A stretch of DNA of 64,000 nucleotides, from assembly GCF_033110285.1 (NCBI RefSeq), contig NZ_CP136995.1, forward strand, positions 2,232,001-2,296,000, written 5' to 3'. Origin of the DNA: Ottowia sp. SB7-C50 (lineage in GTDB: Bacteria > Pseudomonadota > Gammaproteobacteria > Burkholderiales > Burkholderiaceae_C). Positions 1-8,489 of the stretch are shown here, piece after piece. A model generated the notes under the pieces. That model made no database searches, was not told the DNA's origin, and saw only the letters and a list, made by a program, of their open reading frames with translations. How positions within the stretch are numbered: position 1 is the stretch's first letter; each line of letters begins with the position of its first letter. Position numbers and translations under genes: made by a program.

Positions 1-177
1 GGCATACACGGGCTGCGGCGCCGCGTACACCGGCGCGTTGCCGATGCCGACCGACACGCCAGGCGCGCCCACGCCGACCGACCAGAACACGTCGCTGCGC
101 GCCTGCGCCACACCGGCGGTGCCCAGGGCGCCCAGCGCCACGGCGCCGGCCACCACAATGCGTTGGATCATCTGCAT
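1..177 (-). CDS. Secreted small protein, 5' part only (runs off the window)
   Basis: This is the first 59 codons of a minus-strand gene that leaves the window at base 1. The ATG at 177 has an AAGGAG-like ribosome site at 184-190. The N-terminus (MQMIQRIVVAGAVALGALG) is a typical Sec signal peptide, with likely cleavage after VAQA. The mature part begins RSDVFWSVGVGAPGVSVGIG and then becomes rich in Pro, Val, Tyr and Ala (APVYAAPQPVY). This low-complexity style is common in small exported Burkholderiales proteins of unknown role. No catalytic domain is visible, and no function is proposed. Confidence 0.75.
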   Translation of the reverse strand, partial: MQMIQRIVVAGAVALGALGTAGVAQARSDVFWSVGVGAPGVSVGIGNAPVYAAPQPVYA

Positions 178-366
178 GTCTTGACTCCTTCGTTGTTTAC
201 AGCTTTGTCACGCCACCCCACGGGTGCCGATTGACTATTCAACGCGACAACCCCCTGTACCGCACACGACTGGCAGGTGAAAGGCGTATCTGAACGTTAC
301 AGCAGGGCTTGCGCGCGGGCCGCTGCGACGCCCTTGTCCGCCCGCCTGCTAGAGGCCCGCCGCCTG

Positions 367-413
367 GGAGTCTGCGCGGCAGAAGATGCGACGCCTTCTG
401 CCGCGCAGACTCC
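367..413. repeat. Perfect 19-bp-arm palindrome in the glnS 5' region
   Basis: Arms at 367-385 and 395-413 are perfect reverse complements (GGAGTCTGCGCGGCAGAAG) around a 9-nt loop. The right arm ends 13 nt before the glnS ATG, so the hairpin would sit in the leader of the mRNA. A shorter version of the same word recurs at 47486-47508, also just upstream of a gene. It is probably a mobile palindromic repeat; an effect on translation is conceivable but not shown. Confidence 0.85.
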
Positions 414-426
414 TAGAATCAGCCTC

Positions 427-2283
<1,857 letters not shown>

Positions 2284-2333
2284 GCAGATAAAGGTTTACA
2301 GCGCGGTAACTTAGTGCACAACGGAGTATTTCT

Positions 2334-3404
2334 ATGGAAGATAAGTCTAGACACAAAGATCCTGACGAGGAACTCGAAAATATCCAACCACCTAAGGATG
2401 TTGTCGCCTTTAATGAATTGCGGTCATGTGCCGACCTATTTCGAATGTACAAGGAAGGAATACTCGATATTCAACCAACATTCCAGAGAGATGTCGTCTG
2501 GTCGGGGCGAGAACAATCAATCTTCATAGACTCTTTGATGAAGCAATTGCCTATCCCCAGCATGTGCTTCAGCCTTGATTTTCAAACTCAAAAATGGACT
2601 GTTGTGGATGGATTACAACGCATGACGTCCATTATTAAATTTTTGGATACGACGAATGAATGGCGATTAACTCGAACGATTGAAATAAATCCGACAATAT
2701 CCGGAAAAAGCAACATTCAAATCAAAGAAGGCGATGAAGACAATCAAATTCTTTTCAGAAAAATTGAAAACCTCACGCTTCCTATAACAGTAATCAGATG
2801 CGACCAGTCGTCTAAGGCCCACTCGGAATATCTATTCACCATATTCAAGAGACTAAATTCAGGCGGCTCAAAACTCAATCATCAAGAAATACGAAATTGC
2901 ATCTATTCCGGCGCCTTAAATGACGCAATAAAAAAATTCGAAAAAGAAAATAAAGAATGGAAGTTTTTGAAGAACTTGCTTCCCGGGAAGGGCGCCCGAT
3001 TTAAATCAATTGAGCTTATTGTTCGCTATTTAGCGCTGAATGCTCAAAGCGATTCATACTCAGGCAATATGCCAAGCTTTCTGAATGAATTTATGCGAAT
3101 ACACCGACAAGACCCACTAAAAACGGATCTTGACAAACTGGGCGAAGTTGCAAAAATTATTCGACGATGCATAGACGCCGCGAACATCCAAAAAGTGGGC
3201 TACACACTTGCAGAGTCAGCTCTAGTGGGAATCAGCAGAAATCTTGGCACCGCATCGGCAATGAATAATACCATGTTGGGACGCAAGATTAAAGACCTTA
3301 GTGATAGCTATGAAATAGCTGGAGCCTCGTCAAAAATAGACACAACGAGTGCGCGACAAGTGAAAGAAAGAATAGAGCGATCACAAAAGATATTTGCGAA
3401 TTAA
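2334..3404 (+). CDS. DUF262 (GmrSD/ParB-like) domain protein, first gene of a low-GC two-gene island
   Basis: This is a 356-residue protein. The N-terminal half carries the DUF262 hallmarks QRDVVW (residues 51-56) and DGLQRMTS (92-99), a variant of DGQQRLT. The fold is ParB/sulfiredoxin-like and occurs in GmrS and many phage-defence proteins as a nucleotide-dependent sensor or nuclease part. The rest is alpha-helical with no recognised second nuclease domain. GGAG lies 7-8 nt before the ATG. The stop is directly followed by a HEPN gene, so the two are probably co-transcribed. Base composition is strikingly A+T-rich with many AAA/ATA codons, unlike glnS and the genes from 4.3 kb on, which points to recent acquisition. 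A defence or toxin-antitoxin role is inferred from family and context. Confidence 0.85.
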   Translation: MEDKSRHKDPDEELENIQPPKDVVAFNELRSCADLFRMYKEGILDIQPTFQRDVVWSGREQSIFIDSLMKQLPIPSMCFSLDFQTQKWTVVDGLQRMTSIIKFLDTTNEWRLTRTIEINPTISGKSNIQIKEGDEDNQILFRKIENLTLPITVIRCDQSSKAHSEYLFTIFKRLNSGGSKLNHQEIRNCIYSGALNDAIKKFEKENKEWKFLKNLLPGKGARFKSIELIVRYLALNAQSDSYSGNMPSFLNEFMRIHRQDPLKTDLDKLGEVAKIIRRCIDAANIQKVGYTLAESALVGISRNLGTASAMNNTMLGRKIKDLSDSYEIAGASSKIDTTSARQVKERIERSQKIFAN

Positions 3405-3405
3405 C

Positions 3406-3924
3406 ATGTTGTCGAAGTCTGAACTGGATACTACGCTCGACTACTACGAGCAAGTGTTTAGAAGCGCGAAAAACAACAAGGAGACGCTTCTCGCTTCCAA
3501 ATGCAGTATTCTTGAAGTGTGCGGATGGACCGAAGAAGCCATGGACCATTTAGTTCGAGAATGCTCAGTTCGATGCGGGTTATCAGTCGCACGCAGCAGT
3601 TGGCTGGAATCAAAGTATATAAAAACAACCCATGGCTTCCATTATCAAACTCATTTTGAAAAATTGGTTGTCGCTGTAGTTGGATATCGAATTCTTGAAG
3701 CAGTAGAAACATCAATCGGAACGACATTTTCAAGCTTGACTTCGGCACTTAACGAGCTTAACCCTCTGCGAAATCACTATGCACACACGCATTTCAATTC
3801 AACATCTCCATATCCCAAGGCAGTGACGGCAATTCCATCGCCAAACAGACTAAAGTCTTTGTCGAACGATATCTTTAGTGGGTTGGAAGCTATAGAGGTA
3901 GCTTTGCAGAGTCACTCTTGCTGA
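3406..3924 (+). CDS. HEPN-domain putative RNase partnered with the DUF262 protein
   Basis: This is a 172-residue helical protein starting one base after the DUF262 stop; a TTG at 3394 would instead give a short overlap. It contains LRNHYAHTHF with R122 and H127 forming the RX4H HEPN ribonuclease motif, including the common RN start. The style resembles RiboL-PSP/MAE_28990-type HEPN nucleases, which are known to lie beside DUF262 genes. The same A+T-rich composition as its partner suggests they moved as one unit. Expected role: RNA cleavage released when DUF262 senses a trigger, or a toxin held in check by it. The domain assignment rests on the motif and helix pattern only; a family search has not been run. 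Confidence 0.72.
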   Translation: MLSKSELDTTLDYYEQVFRSAKNNKETLLASKCSILEVCGWTEEAMDHLVRECSVRCGLSVARSSWLESKYIKTTHGFHYQTHFEKLVVAVVGYRILEAVETSIGTTFSSLTSALNELNPLRNHYAHTHFNSTSPYPKAVTAIPSPNRLKSLSNDIFSGLEAIEVALQSHSC

Positions 3925-3978
3925 CCAAGACTGTATGGGACGCCGTAAGCCCAAAGAGGCACTGCTTGAACTAGGGGT

Positions 3979-4041
3979 AAATCGGGGTCAGGGTAACTCG
4001 GGGGGGAAATTAGGATCAGACCAAGGGAAATTGGGGTTAGC
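3979..4041. repeat. Three degenerate G-rich direct repeats at the island edge
   Basis: Related words lie at 3979-3991 (AAATCGGGGTCAG), 4007-4022 (AAATTAGGATCAGACC) and 4028-4041 (AAATTGGGGTTAGC). They look like decayed copies of the AAATTGGGGTCAGACC motif that often flanks REP-associated transposase genes. No intact transposase is present. The rest of the 3925-4343 gap holds a dispersed repeat (4160-4211) and the promoter region of the next gene. Confidence 0.5.
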
Positions 4042-4159
4042 TCAAAATTAACTCCCAGGGCAGCGGCAAGCCCTTGAGAGATTGACGAGCCCCCGTGCTG
4101 CGCGACCACTCTGCCTATAGCGGCCTCCCCCAGCGCCGCATGACGCGCCGGTTAGTATC

Positions 4160-4211
4160 TTTTTTATAGCTACTCGCGCTTGTCCATCAAGCGCTGGAGC
4201 AGCTTTTAGCT
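4160..4211. repeat. Dispersed TTTTGATAGCT / GCGCTT hairpin repeat, copy 1
   Basis: TTTTTTATAGCT is followed by the hairpin GCGCTTGTCCATCAAGCGC and a short tail. This is one of about a dozen copies in the window, nearly all between genes. Confidence 0.75.
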
Positions 4212-4316
4212 CTGACTGCGAGGCAGCATCGGTGCTCAAACAGCAGGTCCTTTTTGAACCAGGCTCCCTCCGATCTACCGCACACCGAACCCCAACCCCA
4301 ATTCGGGCTTCATCAA

Positions 4317-4334
4317 ACCCATTTTGGGTATAAA
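4317..4334 (+). promoter_or_regulatory. Palindromic operator candidate overlapping a -10 box of the MNT-HEPN operon
   Basis: The inverted repeat ACCCA-TTT-TGGGT (4317-4329) abuts and overlaps a TATAAA -10-like hexamer (4329-4334). Transcription would then begin almost at the ATG at 4344, giving a nearly leaderless mRNA. The first gene encodes a winged-helix protein, so autorepression at this site is a natural reading. No convincing -35 box is seen. Confidence 0.5.
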
Positions 4335-4343
4335 CTGAGTTCC

Positions 4344-4934
4344 ATGACCTCCGCCTTGGACGCCCTCTTCCCCGCCGTGCGCCAGCGCGTACTGGCGGTG
4401 CTGTTTGGGGCGCCGGATCGCAGCTTTTACGCCAACGAGCTGATCGCGCTGGCGCGCTCGGGCACGGGGGCGGTGCAGCGCGAGTTGGCCAGTCTGCTGG
4501 CGGCGGGGCTGGTCACGGTGCGCGATCAGGGCAATCAGAAGCACTATCAGGCCAATGCGGCGTCGCCGGTGTTTGCCGAACTGCGCGGGCTGGTGCTGAA
4601 GACGGTGGGCCTGGCGGATGTGCTGCGGGCGGCGTTTGCGCCGCTGGCGGATCAGGTGGCGGCGGCGTTTGTTTACGGCTCGGTCGCGAGGCAGCAGGAC
4701 ACGGCTGCCAGCGATGTGGACGTGCTGATCGTCAGCGATGCGCTGGGCTATGCCGAGGTGTTCAGCGCGCTGGAGGGCGCGGCGCAGACGCTGGGCCGCA
4801 CCATCAACCCCACGCTGTACACCCGTGCCGAACTGGCGCGGCGGCGCGCGCAGGACAACGCCTTTGTCACCCGCGTGCTGGATCAGCCGCGCATCTGGCT
4901 GATGGGCGATGAGGAAGCACTTCGTGGCGATTGA
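4344..4934 (+). CDS. Winged-helix / minimal nucleotidyltransferase (MNT) fusion, putative antitoxin
   Basis: The protein has 196 residues from the ATG at 4344; the frame is open back to 4254 but that part overlaps operator-like DNA. Residues about 1-75 form an ArsR/MarR-like winged helix (FYANELIALARSGTGAVQREL; GLVTVRDQGNQKHYQ). Residues 105-135 contain the nucleotidyltransferase signature GS-X10-D-X-D (G112 S113, D124, D126). Stand-alone MNT proteins act as antitoxins by adenylylating a HEPN toxin. The HEPN gene overlaps the 3' end by 26 bp, matching that arrangement. Regulation by its own helix-turn-helix at the palindrome upstream is inferred. Confidence 0.85.
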   Translation: MTSALDALFPAVRQRVLAVLFGAPDRSFYANELIALARSGTGAVQRELASLLAAGLVTVRDQGNQKHYQANAASPVFAELRGLVLKTVGLADVLRAAFAPLADQVAAAFVYGSVARQQDTAASDVDVLIVSDALGYAEVFSALEGAAQTLGRTINPTLYTRAELARRRAQDNAFVTRVLDQPRIWLMGDEEALRGD

Positions 4935-5346
4935 CCCACTGCTCAACCTGAGCGGGCCGGCCAAGCCGCTGAAAGCCGAGCCGCCCGACTCGGCCGAATC
5001 CGCCGGCCTGCTGCGCACGGGCCGCGCGCGCCTGCACGACGCGGCCAACCCGGCGCTGTCATTGGAGAGCCGCTTCGACCTGGCTTACAACGCCGCGCAC
5101 GCGCTGTGCCTGGCGGCCTTGCGGCGCAATGGCTATCGGCCCAGCCAGCGCTACATCGTCTTTCAGGTGCTGCCGCACACGCTGGGCCTGGGGCCAGAAG
5201 TGTGGCGCGTGCTGGACAAGTGCCACAACACGCGCAACTTGGGCGAGTACGAGGGTCTGTTGGACATCGACGAAAGGCTGGTGGCCAGCCTGATCGAGGC
5301 GACGCAACAGGTTGACGATGCGTTGCGGCGGCACGGAGCTGATTGA
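4909..5346 (+). CDS. HEPN-domain protein paired with the MNT gene, putative toxin
   Basis: This 145-residue protein overlaps the MNT gene by 26 bp, so translation is likely coupled. The core RFDLAYNAAHALCLAALRRNGYRPS and the later KCHNTRNLGEYEG are HEPN helices. The usual RX4-6H ribonuclease triad is degenerate: R109 N110 are present, but the position expected for His holds Glu-Tyr (Y114). It may therefore be catalytically atypical, or use the Tyr as the site modified by the nucleotidyltransferase. It could also be a non-nuclease HEPN that only binds the MNT. A GTG at 4924 is an alternative start. Confidence 0.8.
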   Translation: MRKHFVAIDPLLNLSGPAKPLKAEPPDSAESAGLLRTGRARLHDAANPALSLESRFDLAYNAAHALCLAALRRNGYRPSQRYIVFQVLPHTLGLGPEVWRVLDKCHNTRNLGEYEGLLDIDERLVASLIEATQQVDDALRRHGAD

Positions 5347-5375
5347 CAGTGCTGGCAGCGCTTTGCCGACGCTAC

Positions 5376-5428
5376 GCTATCGATAGCTGCTCGCGCTTAC
5401 CAGAAAAGCGTTACAGCCTGTTTTTAGC
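5376..5428. repeat. Dispersed repeat, copy 2; supplies the fic stop codon
   Basis: GCTATCGATAGCTGC is followed by GCGCTTACCAGAAAAGCG and a TTTTTAGC tail. The minus-strand TAA stop of the Fic gene (5424-5426) falls inside the tail. Confidence 0.7.
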
Positions 5429-6572
5429 GCCACCGCTGGTCAACCAGCCGATACCGCGTTCCCCTGCCCTGCCCCGTGCGCTCCAGCAGGCCGCGCTCGG
5501 TCAGGTCGGTCAATTCACGGTACGCCGTGGCGCGCGATACGCCGGTCAGGTTGACGTATTTCTCGGTGCTCATGCCGCCGGCAAATCCATCGGGGCCGGC
5601 GTCGAACAGCTTGCCCAGCGTCTTGCGCTGCGCGGCGCTCAAGTCGGGGTGCGCGGCGGTCAGGCGTGACCAGAAGGCTGTTTTGTCCATCGCGCTTTGC
5701 ACGTGCGCGGCAGCGGCCTCGCCCGCGCGCTGCACGCGGGTGGCAAACCAGCTGACCCAGCGCGTCACGTCCAGTTCGGGCTGGCCGGTGGCGGCTTGCA
5801 GGTGCGCGTAGTAGTCGGCGCGGGCCGCCATCATTTGGGCCGATACGCTCATCAAGCGCTGCGGGCTTTGCAGGTCTTGCGCCAGCGCCAGTTCGACCAC
5901 GGCGCGGCCGATGCGGCCGTTGCCGTCTTCAAACGGGTGAATGGCCTCAAACCACAGATGCGCCAGCGCGGCGCGGGCCACGCCGTCGAGGGTTCCCAAG
6001 CTGGCGTTGAACCATTGCAGCCACGCGGCCATGTGTGCGGGCACGTCGGCGGATGCGGGTGCCTGGTAGTGCAGCACGTCGGGCTTGCCCAAGCGCGGCG
6101 TGACGATTTGCATGGGCTCGGCGTGCGTGCGCCAGCCGCCGGTGACGATGCGGCTCAGGCCGCTGCGCCCGGTGGGGAAGAGCGCGGCGTGCCAGGCGAA
6201 CAGGTCCTCTTGCGACAGTGGACGCTGCCACTGGCTGACGGCGGCTTGCAGCACGTCGAGCGTAGCCTCGGTGCGGGCGTCGCGCGGCGCAGCGCCCGCG
6301 CCGGGCAAGCCCAGGCGCCGCGCAGCCGAGGCGCGCACGGAGTTGACTTGCAGCACCTCGCCCTCTATCTGCGCGGTGGCGACGGCTTCTTGCGTCCACT
6401 CGGTCAACTGCAGTTCGGCAAGGTCAACCAGCTGCAGGCTGGCGGCGATGCCCAGCAACCGTCCTTGCGCCAGGCGCGCCGCGGCCAGCTGTGGTTGCAC
6501 GGTCTGCGCGTCAAAATGCAGCCGAGGCCACGCGTCGGCTTGCCAGATCCAGCGGGGCTTGGTGAGTGCCAT
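5424..6572 (-). CDS. Fic family protein with N-terminal DUF4172 and C-terminal winged helix
   Basis: This is a 382-residue Fic-domain enzyme, predicted to transfer AMP (or another nucleotide moiety) to target proteins. The N-terminus WIWQADAWPRLHFD matches DUF4172. TAQIEG (66-71) is the (S/T)xxxE(G/N) inhibitory helix, so this is a class II Fic with self-restraint. The catalytic loop HPFEDGNGR is complete at 212-220. The C-terminal about 80 residues (MSTEKYVNLTGVSRATAYRELTDL) form a winged helix that could bind the palindromes just upstream. It stands alone, with no separate antitoxin gene, convergent to the MNT-HEPN pair and inside the same accessory island. Confidence 0.93.
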   Translation of the reverse strand: MALTKPRWIWQADAWPRLHFDAQTVQPQLAAARLAQGRLLGIAASLQLVDLAELQLTEWTQEAVATAQIEGEVLQVNSVRASAARRLGLPGAGAAPRDARTEATLDVLQAAVSQWQRPLSQEDLFAWHAALFPTGRSGLSRIVTGGWRTHAEPMQIVTPRLGKPDVLHYQAPASADVPAHMAAWLQWFNASLGTLDGVARAALAHLWFEAIHPFEDGNGRIGRAVVELALAQDLQSPQRLMSVSAQMMAARADYYAHLQAATGQPELDVTRWVSWFATRVQRAGEAAAAHVQSAMDKTAFWSRLTAAHPDLSAAQRKTLGKLFDAGPDGFAGGMSTEKYVNLTGVSRATAYRELTDLTERGLLERTGQGRGTRYRLVDQRWR

Positions 6573-6632
6573 GAAGCGTATTTTGGCGTATTACGCTTCT
6601 TTTTTGAAGCGATTAGCGCGATTTTGCGCTTC
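6573..6632 (-). promoter_or_regulatory. Two 27-bp GAAGCG/CGCTTC inverted repeats upstream of fic
   Basis: The first palindrome has arms GAAGCGTA (6573-6580) and TACGCTTC (6592-6599). The second has arms GAAGCG (6606-6611) and CGCTTC (6627-6632). Both span 27 bp and their centres are 33 bp apart, about three helical turns, so both face the same side of the DNA. They begin directly at the fic start codon. Binding by the Fic protein's own winged helix is a reasonable inference. Confidence 0.6.
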
Positions 6633-6732
6633 ATGCACATGGGCGATCGCGAGGCCAACAAAGGCGATTCGCACAAGGGATACACCCACTGCGCCTGCCG
6701 TCCTACACCCCGGCGCCTGGGCGCGTCGCACC

Positions 6733-6924
6733 ATGGGGCAATCACCCCGCAGCCCGAACATGCCCCTCCACATCACCGCGCCCCCGCCTGCCCAATCGCC
6801 CGTGCAGCCTGACACGCCGCACCCCGCTCAACCAACGTCGCCAGACGACAGCCCGGCGCAACCGTTGCCCGCGCATCCGGCTGACGAGCGCAATCCCAAC
6901 GAGCAGCCGGACCCAAGCACCTGA
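6733..6924 (+). CDS. Possible small proline-rich protein
   Basis: This is a 63-codon frame (a second ATG at 6760 gives 54) in the otherwise empty 6573-7011 gap. The product is almost entirely Pro, Gln, Asp, Ala and His, ending ERNPNEQPDPST, with no hydrophobic core. Short, acidic proline-rich proteins of this kind are predicted in related genomes, but without a ribosome site or homology evidence this could be chance in GC-rich DNA. Confidence 0.3.
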   Translation: MGQSPRSPNMPLHITAPPPAQSPVQPDTPHPAQPTSPDDSPAQPLPAHPADERNPNEQPDPST

Positions 6925-7011
6925 TTGCGGCGGCCGGCTGCATCGGCTTGGACTGCCGGCGACGGTCGGTATCGCGGGTAGCCCAGCGCGTTGGGTCACA
7001 AAATCGGCGCC

Positions 7012-7290
7012 ATGACATTGCCCACCTTCGCTGAATTCGCCGCCGAGGCCCGCACGCACGGTTTTGACGAAGTGCTGGAACGATCTTGGGCGCCGGACAC
7101 GGAGCTGGCCACGCACAGCCACCCATTTGACGCCCGTGCGCTGGTGGTGCAGGGCCGAATGTGGCTGACCGAGGGCGGGCAGACGCGCCAGCTGGGGCCG
7201 GGCGACCGGTTCGAGATCGCACGCGACGTGCCGCACGACGAGCGCTATGGGCCCGAGGGCGCAACCTATTGGGTGGCGCGGCGCAATTGA
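7012..7290 (+). CDS. Small cupin-domain protein
   Basis: This 92-residue single-domain cupin carries the metal-binding pattern HSHPFDARALVVQG and, later, LGPGDRFEIARDVPHDERYG. That matches the two cupin motifs, with His residues for one metal ion. The ATG at 7012 is chosen over the upstream TTG at 6991. No partner gene indicates a substrate. Such proteins are often sensors or small dioxygenase-like enzymes, and the function is not assigned. Confidence 0.82.
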   Translation: MTLPTFAEFAAEARTHGFDEVLERSWAPDTELATHSHPFDARALVVQGRMWLTEGGQTRQLGPGDRFEIARDVPHDERYGPEGATYWVARRN

Positions 7291-7324
7291 CGGCGGCGCT
7301 GGCATGGCACGCGGCGGCTGCTTC

Positions 7325-7366
7325 TTTTTTGATAGCTTCCGGCGCTGGATGGGCAAGCGCCAGCAC
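7325..7366. repeat. Dispersed repeat, copy 3
   Basis: TTTTTTGATAGCTTCC is followed by GGCGCTGGATGGGCAAGCGCC. It lies in the 170-bp gap between the cupin and holin-like genes. Confidence 0.75.
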
Positions 7367-7460
7367 CTGATTCGCTTGATCGTCAAATGACTGCAGCGGC
7401 CGGGCGCGCGAAAGCGCTGGCGCCGGTTACGATCACCTCCCTACTCCTTGGGCCGCCGCC

Positions 7461-7868
7461 ATGTTCGCCAACCTCACCCCCTTTCTGATGCACTGGGCCA
7501 TCACCGCACTGGGCCTGTGGGTGGCCAGCCATGTGTTCAAGGGCATGCGCTTTGACGGCACGGGGGCGCTGGCGATTTCGGCGCTGCTGCTGGGGCTGGC
7601 CAATGCAGTGGTGCGGCCGCTGCTGGTGTTTCTGACGCTGCCGCTGACACTGATCACCTTCGGGCTCTTCCTGCTGGTGATCAACGCGCTGGTGCTGATG
7701 CTGGTGGCCAGGCTGGTGCGCGGGTTTCATCTAAACGGCTTCTGGACGGCGTTCTGGGCCAGCCTGTTCATGTCGCTGCTGAGCCTGGTGCTGGGCGCGT
7801 TCATCCTGGGCGGCACGCCGGACTTCACCATCGAGACCAGCCCGGCGCCGGGGCAGACCTGGCTGTGA
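7461..7868 (+). CDS. Phage holin family IV (Phage_holin_4_2) membrane protein
   Basis: This 135-residue protein has four hydrophobic segments: about residues 8-25, 33-52 (ALAISALLLGLANAVVRPLL), 56-82 and 92-118. The central NAVVRPLL and LPLTLITFGLFLLVINALVL are the hallmark of the widespread bacterial Phage_holin_4_2 (YvlD-like) family. Despite the name these are chromosomal membrane proteins, and no phage genes are nearby. Its role is unknown. Confidence 0.88.
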   Translation: MFANLTPFLMHWAITALGLWVASHVFKGMRFDGTGALAISALLLGLANAVVRPLLVFLTLPLTLITFGLFLLVINALVLMLVARLVRGFHLNGFWTAFWASLFMSLLSLVLGAFILGGTPDFTIETSPAPGQTWL

Positions 7869-7890
7869 CCATGCGGCACGAACAGGCTGC

Positions 7891-7944
7891 TAGCTATTGT
7901 TTGCATAGCTGCTTACGCTGATTCAGCAAGCGCTGCAGCCGGTT
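7891..7944. repeat. Dispersed repeat, copy 4
   Basis: GCTATTGTTTGCATAGCTGC is followed by TTACGCTGATTCAGCAAGCGC. Its end touches the TTG start of the next gene at 7945. Confidence 0.65.
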
Positions 7945-8337
7945 TTGACCAAAAAATCCGCATCCCCGTCCAGCGCCGACGCCAAACCGCCGGCCAAGCG
8001 GGCGCGGGCGCGGGCGCGGCGGCCGCGTTATCACGTGTATGTGGTCGAGCTGTCGCGCGACGTGCTGCAGGACGCGAAGTTCAGAAAGTGCAACCCCGGC
8101 TACGTCGACGGCAAGCCGTGCGTGTACGTCGGCATGACGGGGCTGGACCCGGACGTGCGCTTTGACAAGCACATGGCGGGCATCCAGTCCAACCGCTACG
8201 TGCGGCGCTACGGGCTGCGCCTGCTGCCCGACCTGTACGAAGGCTTCAACCCCATGAGCTACGACGACGCGGTGGCGCGCGAGGTGGAAGTCGGCATCGA
8301 CCTGCGCTCGGCCGGCATGGGCGTGTGGCAGGCGTGA
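7945..8337 (+). CDS. GIY-YIG-like small protein
   Basis: The 130-residue protein has a basic N-terminus rich in Lys, Arg and Ala (AKRARARARRPR). The GIY-YIG-like core then reads YHVYVVEL ... CVYVGMTGLDPDVRFDKHMAG ... RYVRRYGLRLLPDLY. Y/V-YVG-T followed by RFxxH is the order expected in URI/UvrC-type nuclease domains, and a downstream E (REVEVGIDL) could be the metal-binding acid. The only start seen is TTG, without a good ribosome site, right at the end of a dispersed repeat. The repeat may have replaced the native start region. A small structure-specific or repair endonuclease is a cautious guess. Confidence 0.6.
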   Translation: MTKKSASPSSADAKPPAKRARARARRPRYHVYVVELSRDVLQDAKFRKCNPGYVDGKPCVYVGMTGLDPDVRFDKHMAGIQSNRYVRRYGLRLLPDLYEGFNPMSYDDAVAREVEVGIDLRSAGMGVWQA

Positions 8338-8489
8338 CGGCCGCGCGCTGAAGCGGCCAACCGCACCACGGCACCGGCCACGCGCGCCAAAGTCCCTGCG
8401 GGCCAAAGACCGGCGCAGGCCGACTACGATGCCACGATAGCCCCGCGCCACGCTGGCGCGGCGATGTACTAGTTTTTCAGGAGTTGACC

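Noticed and set aside
277..426. N-terminal extension of glnS by 50 codons
   Set aside because: The extra part is encoded largely by a perfect palindromic repeat and is not protein-like; the ATG at 427 gives the family length.
7461..7868. Prophage remnant because of the holin-family match
   Set aside because: Phage_holin_4_2 proteins are common chromosomal membrane proteins; no integrase, lysin, capsid or tail genes are nearby.
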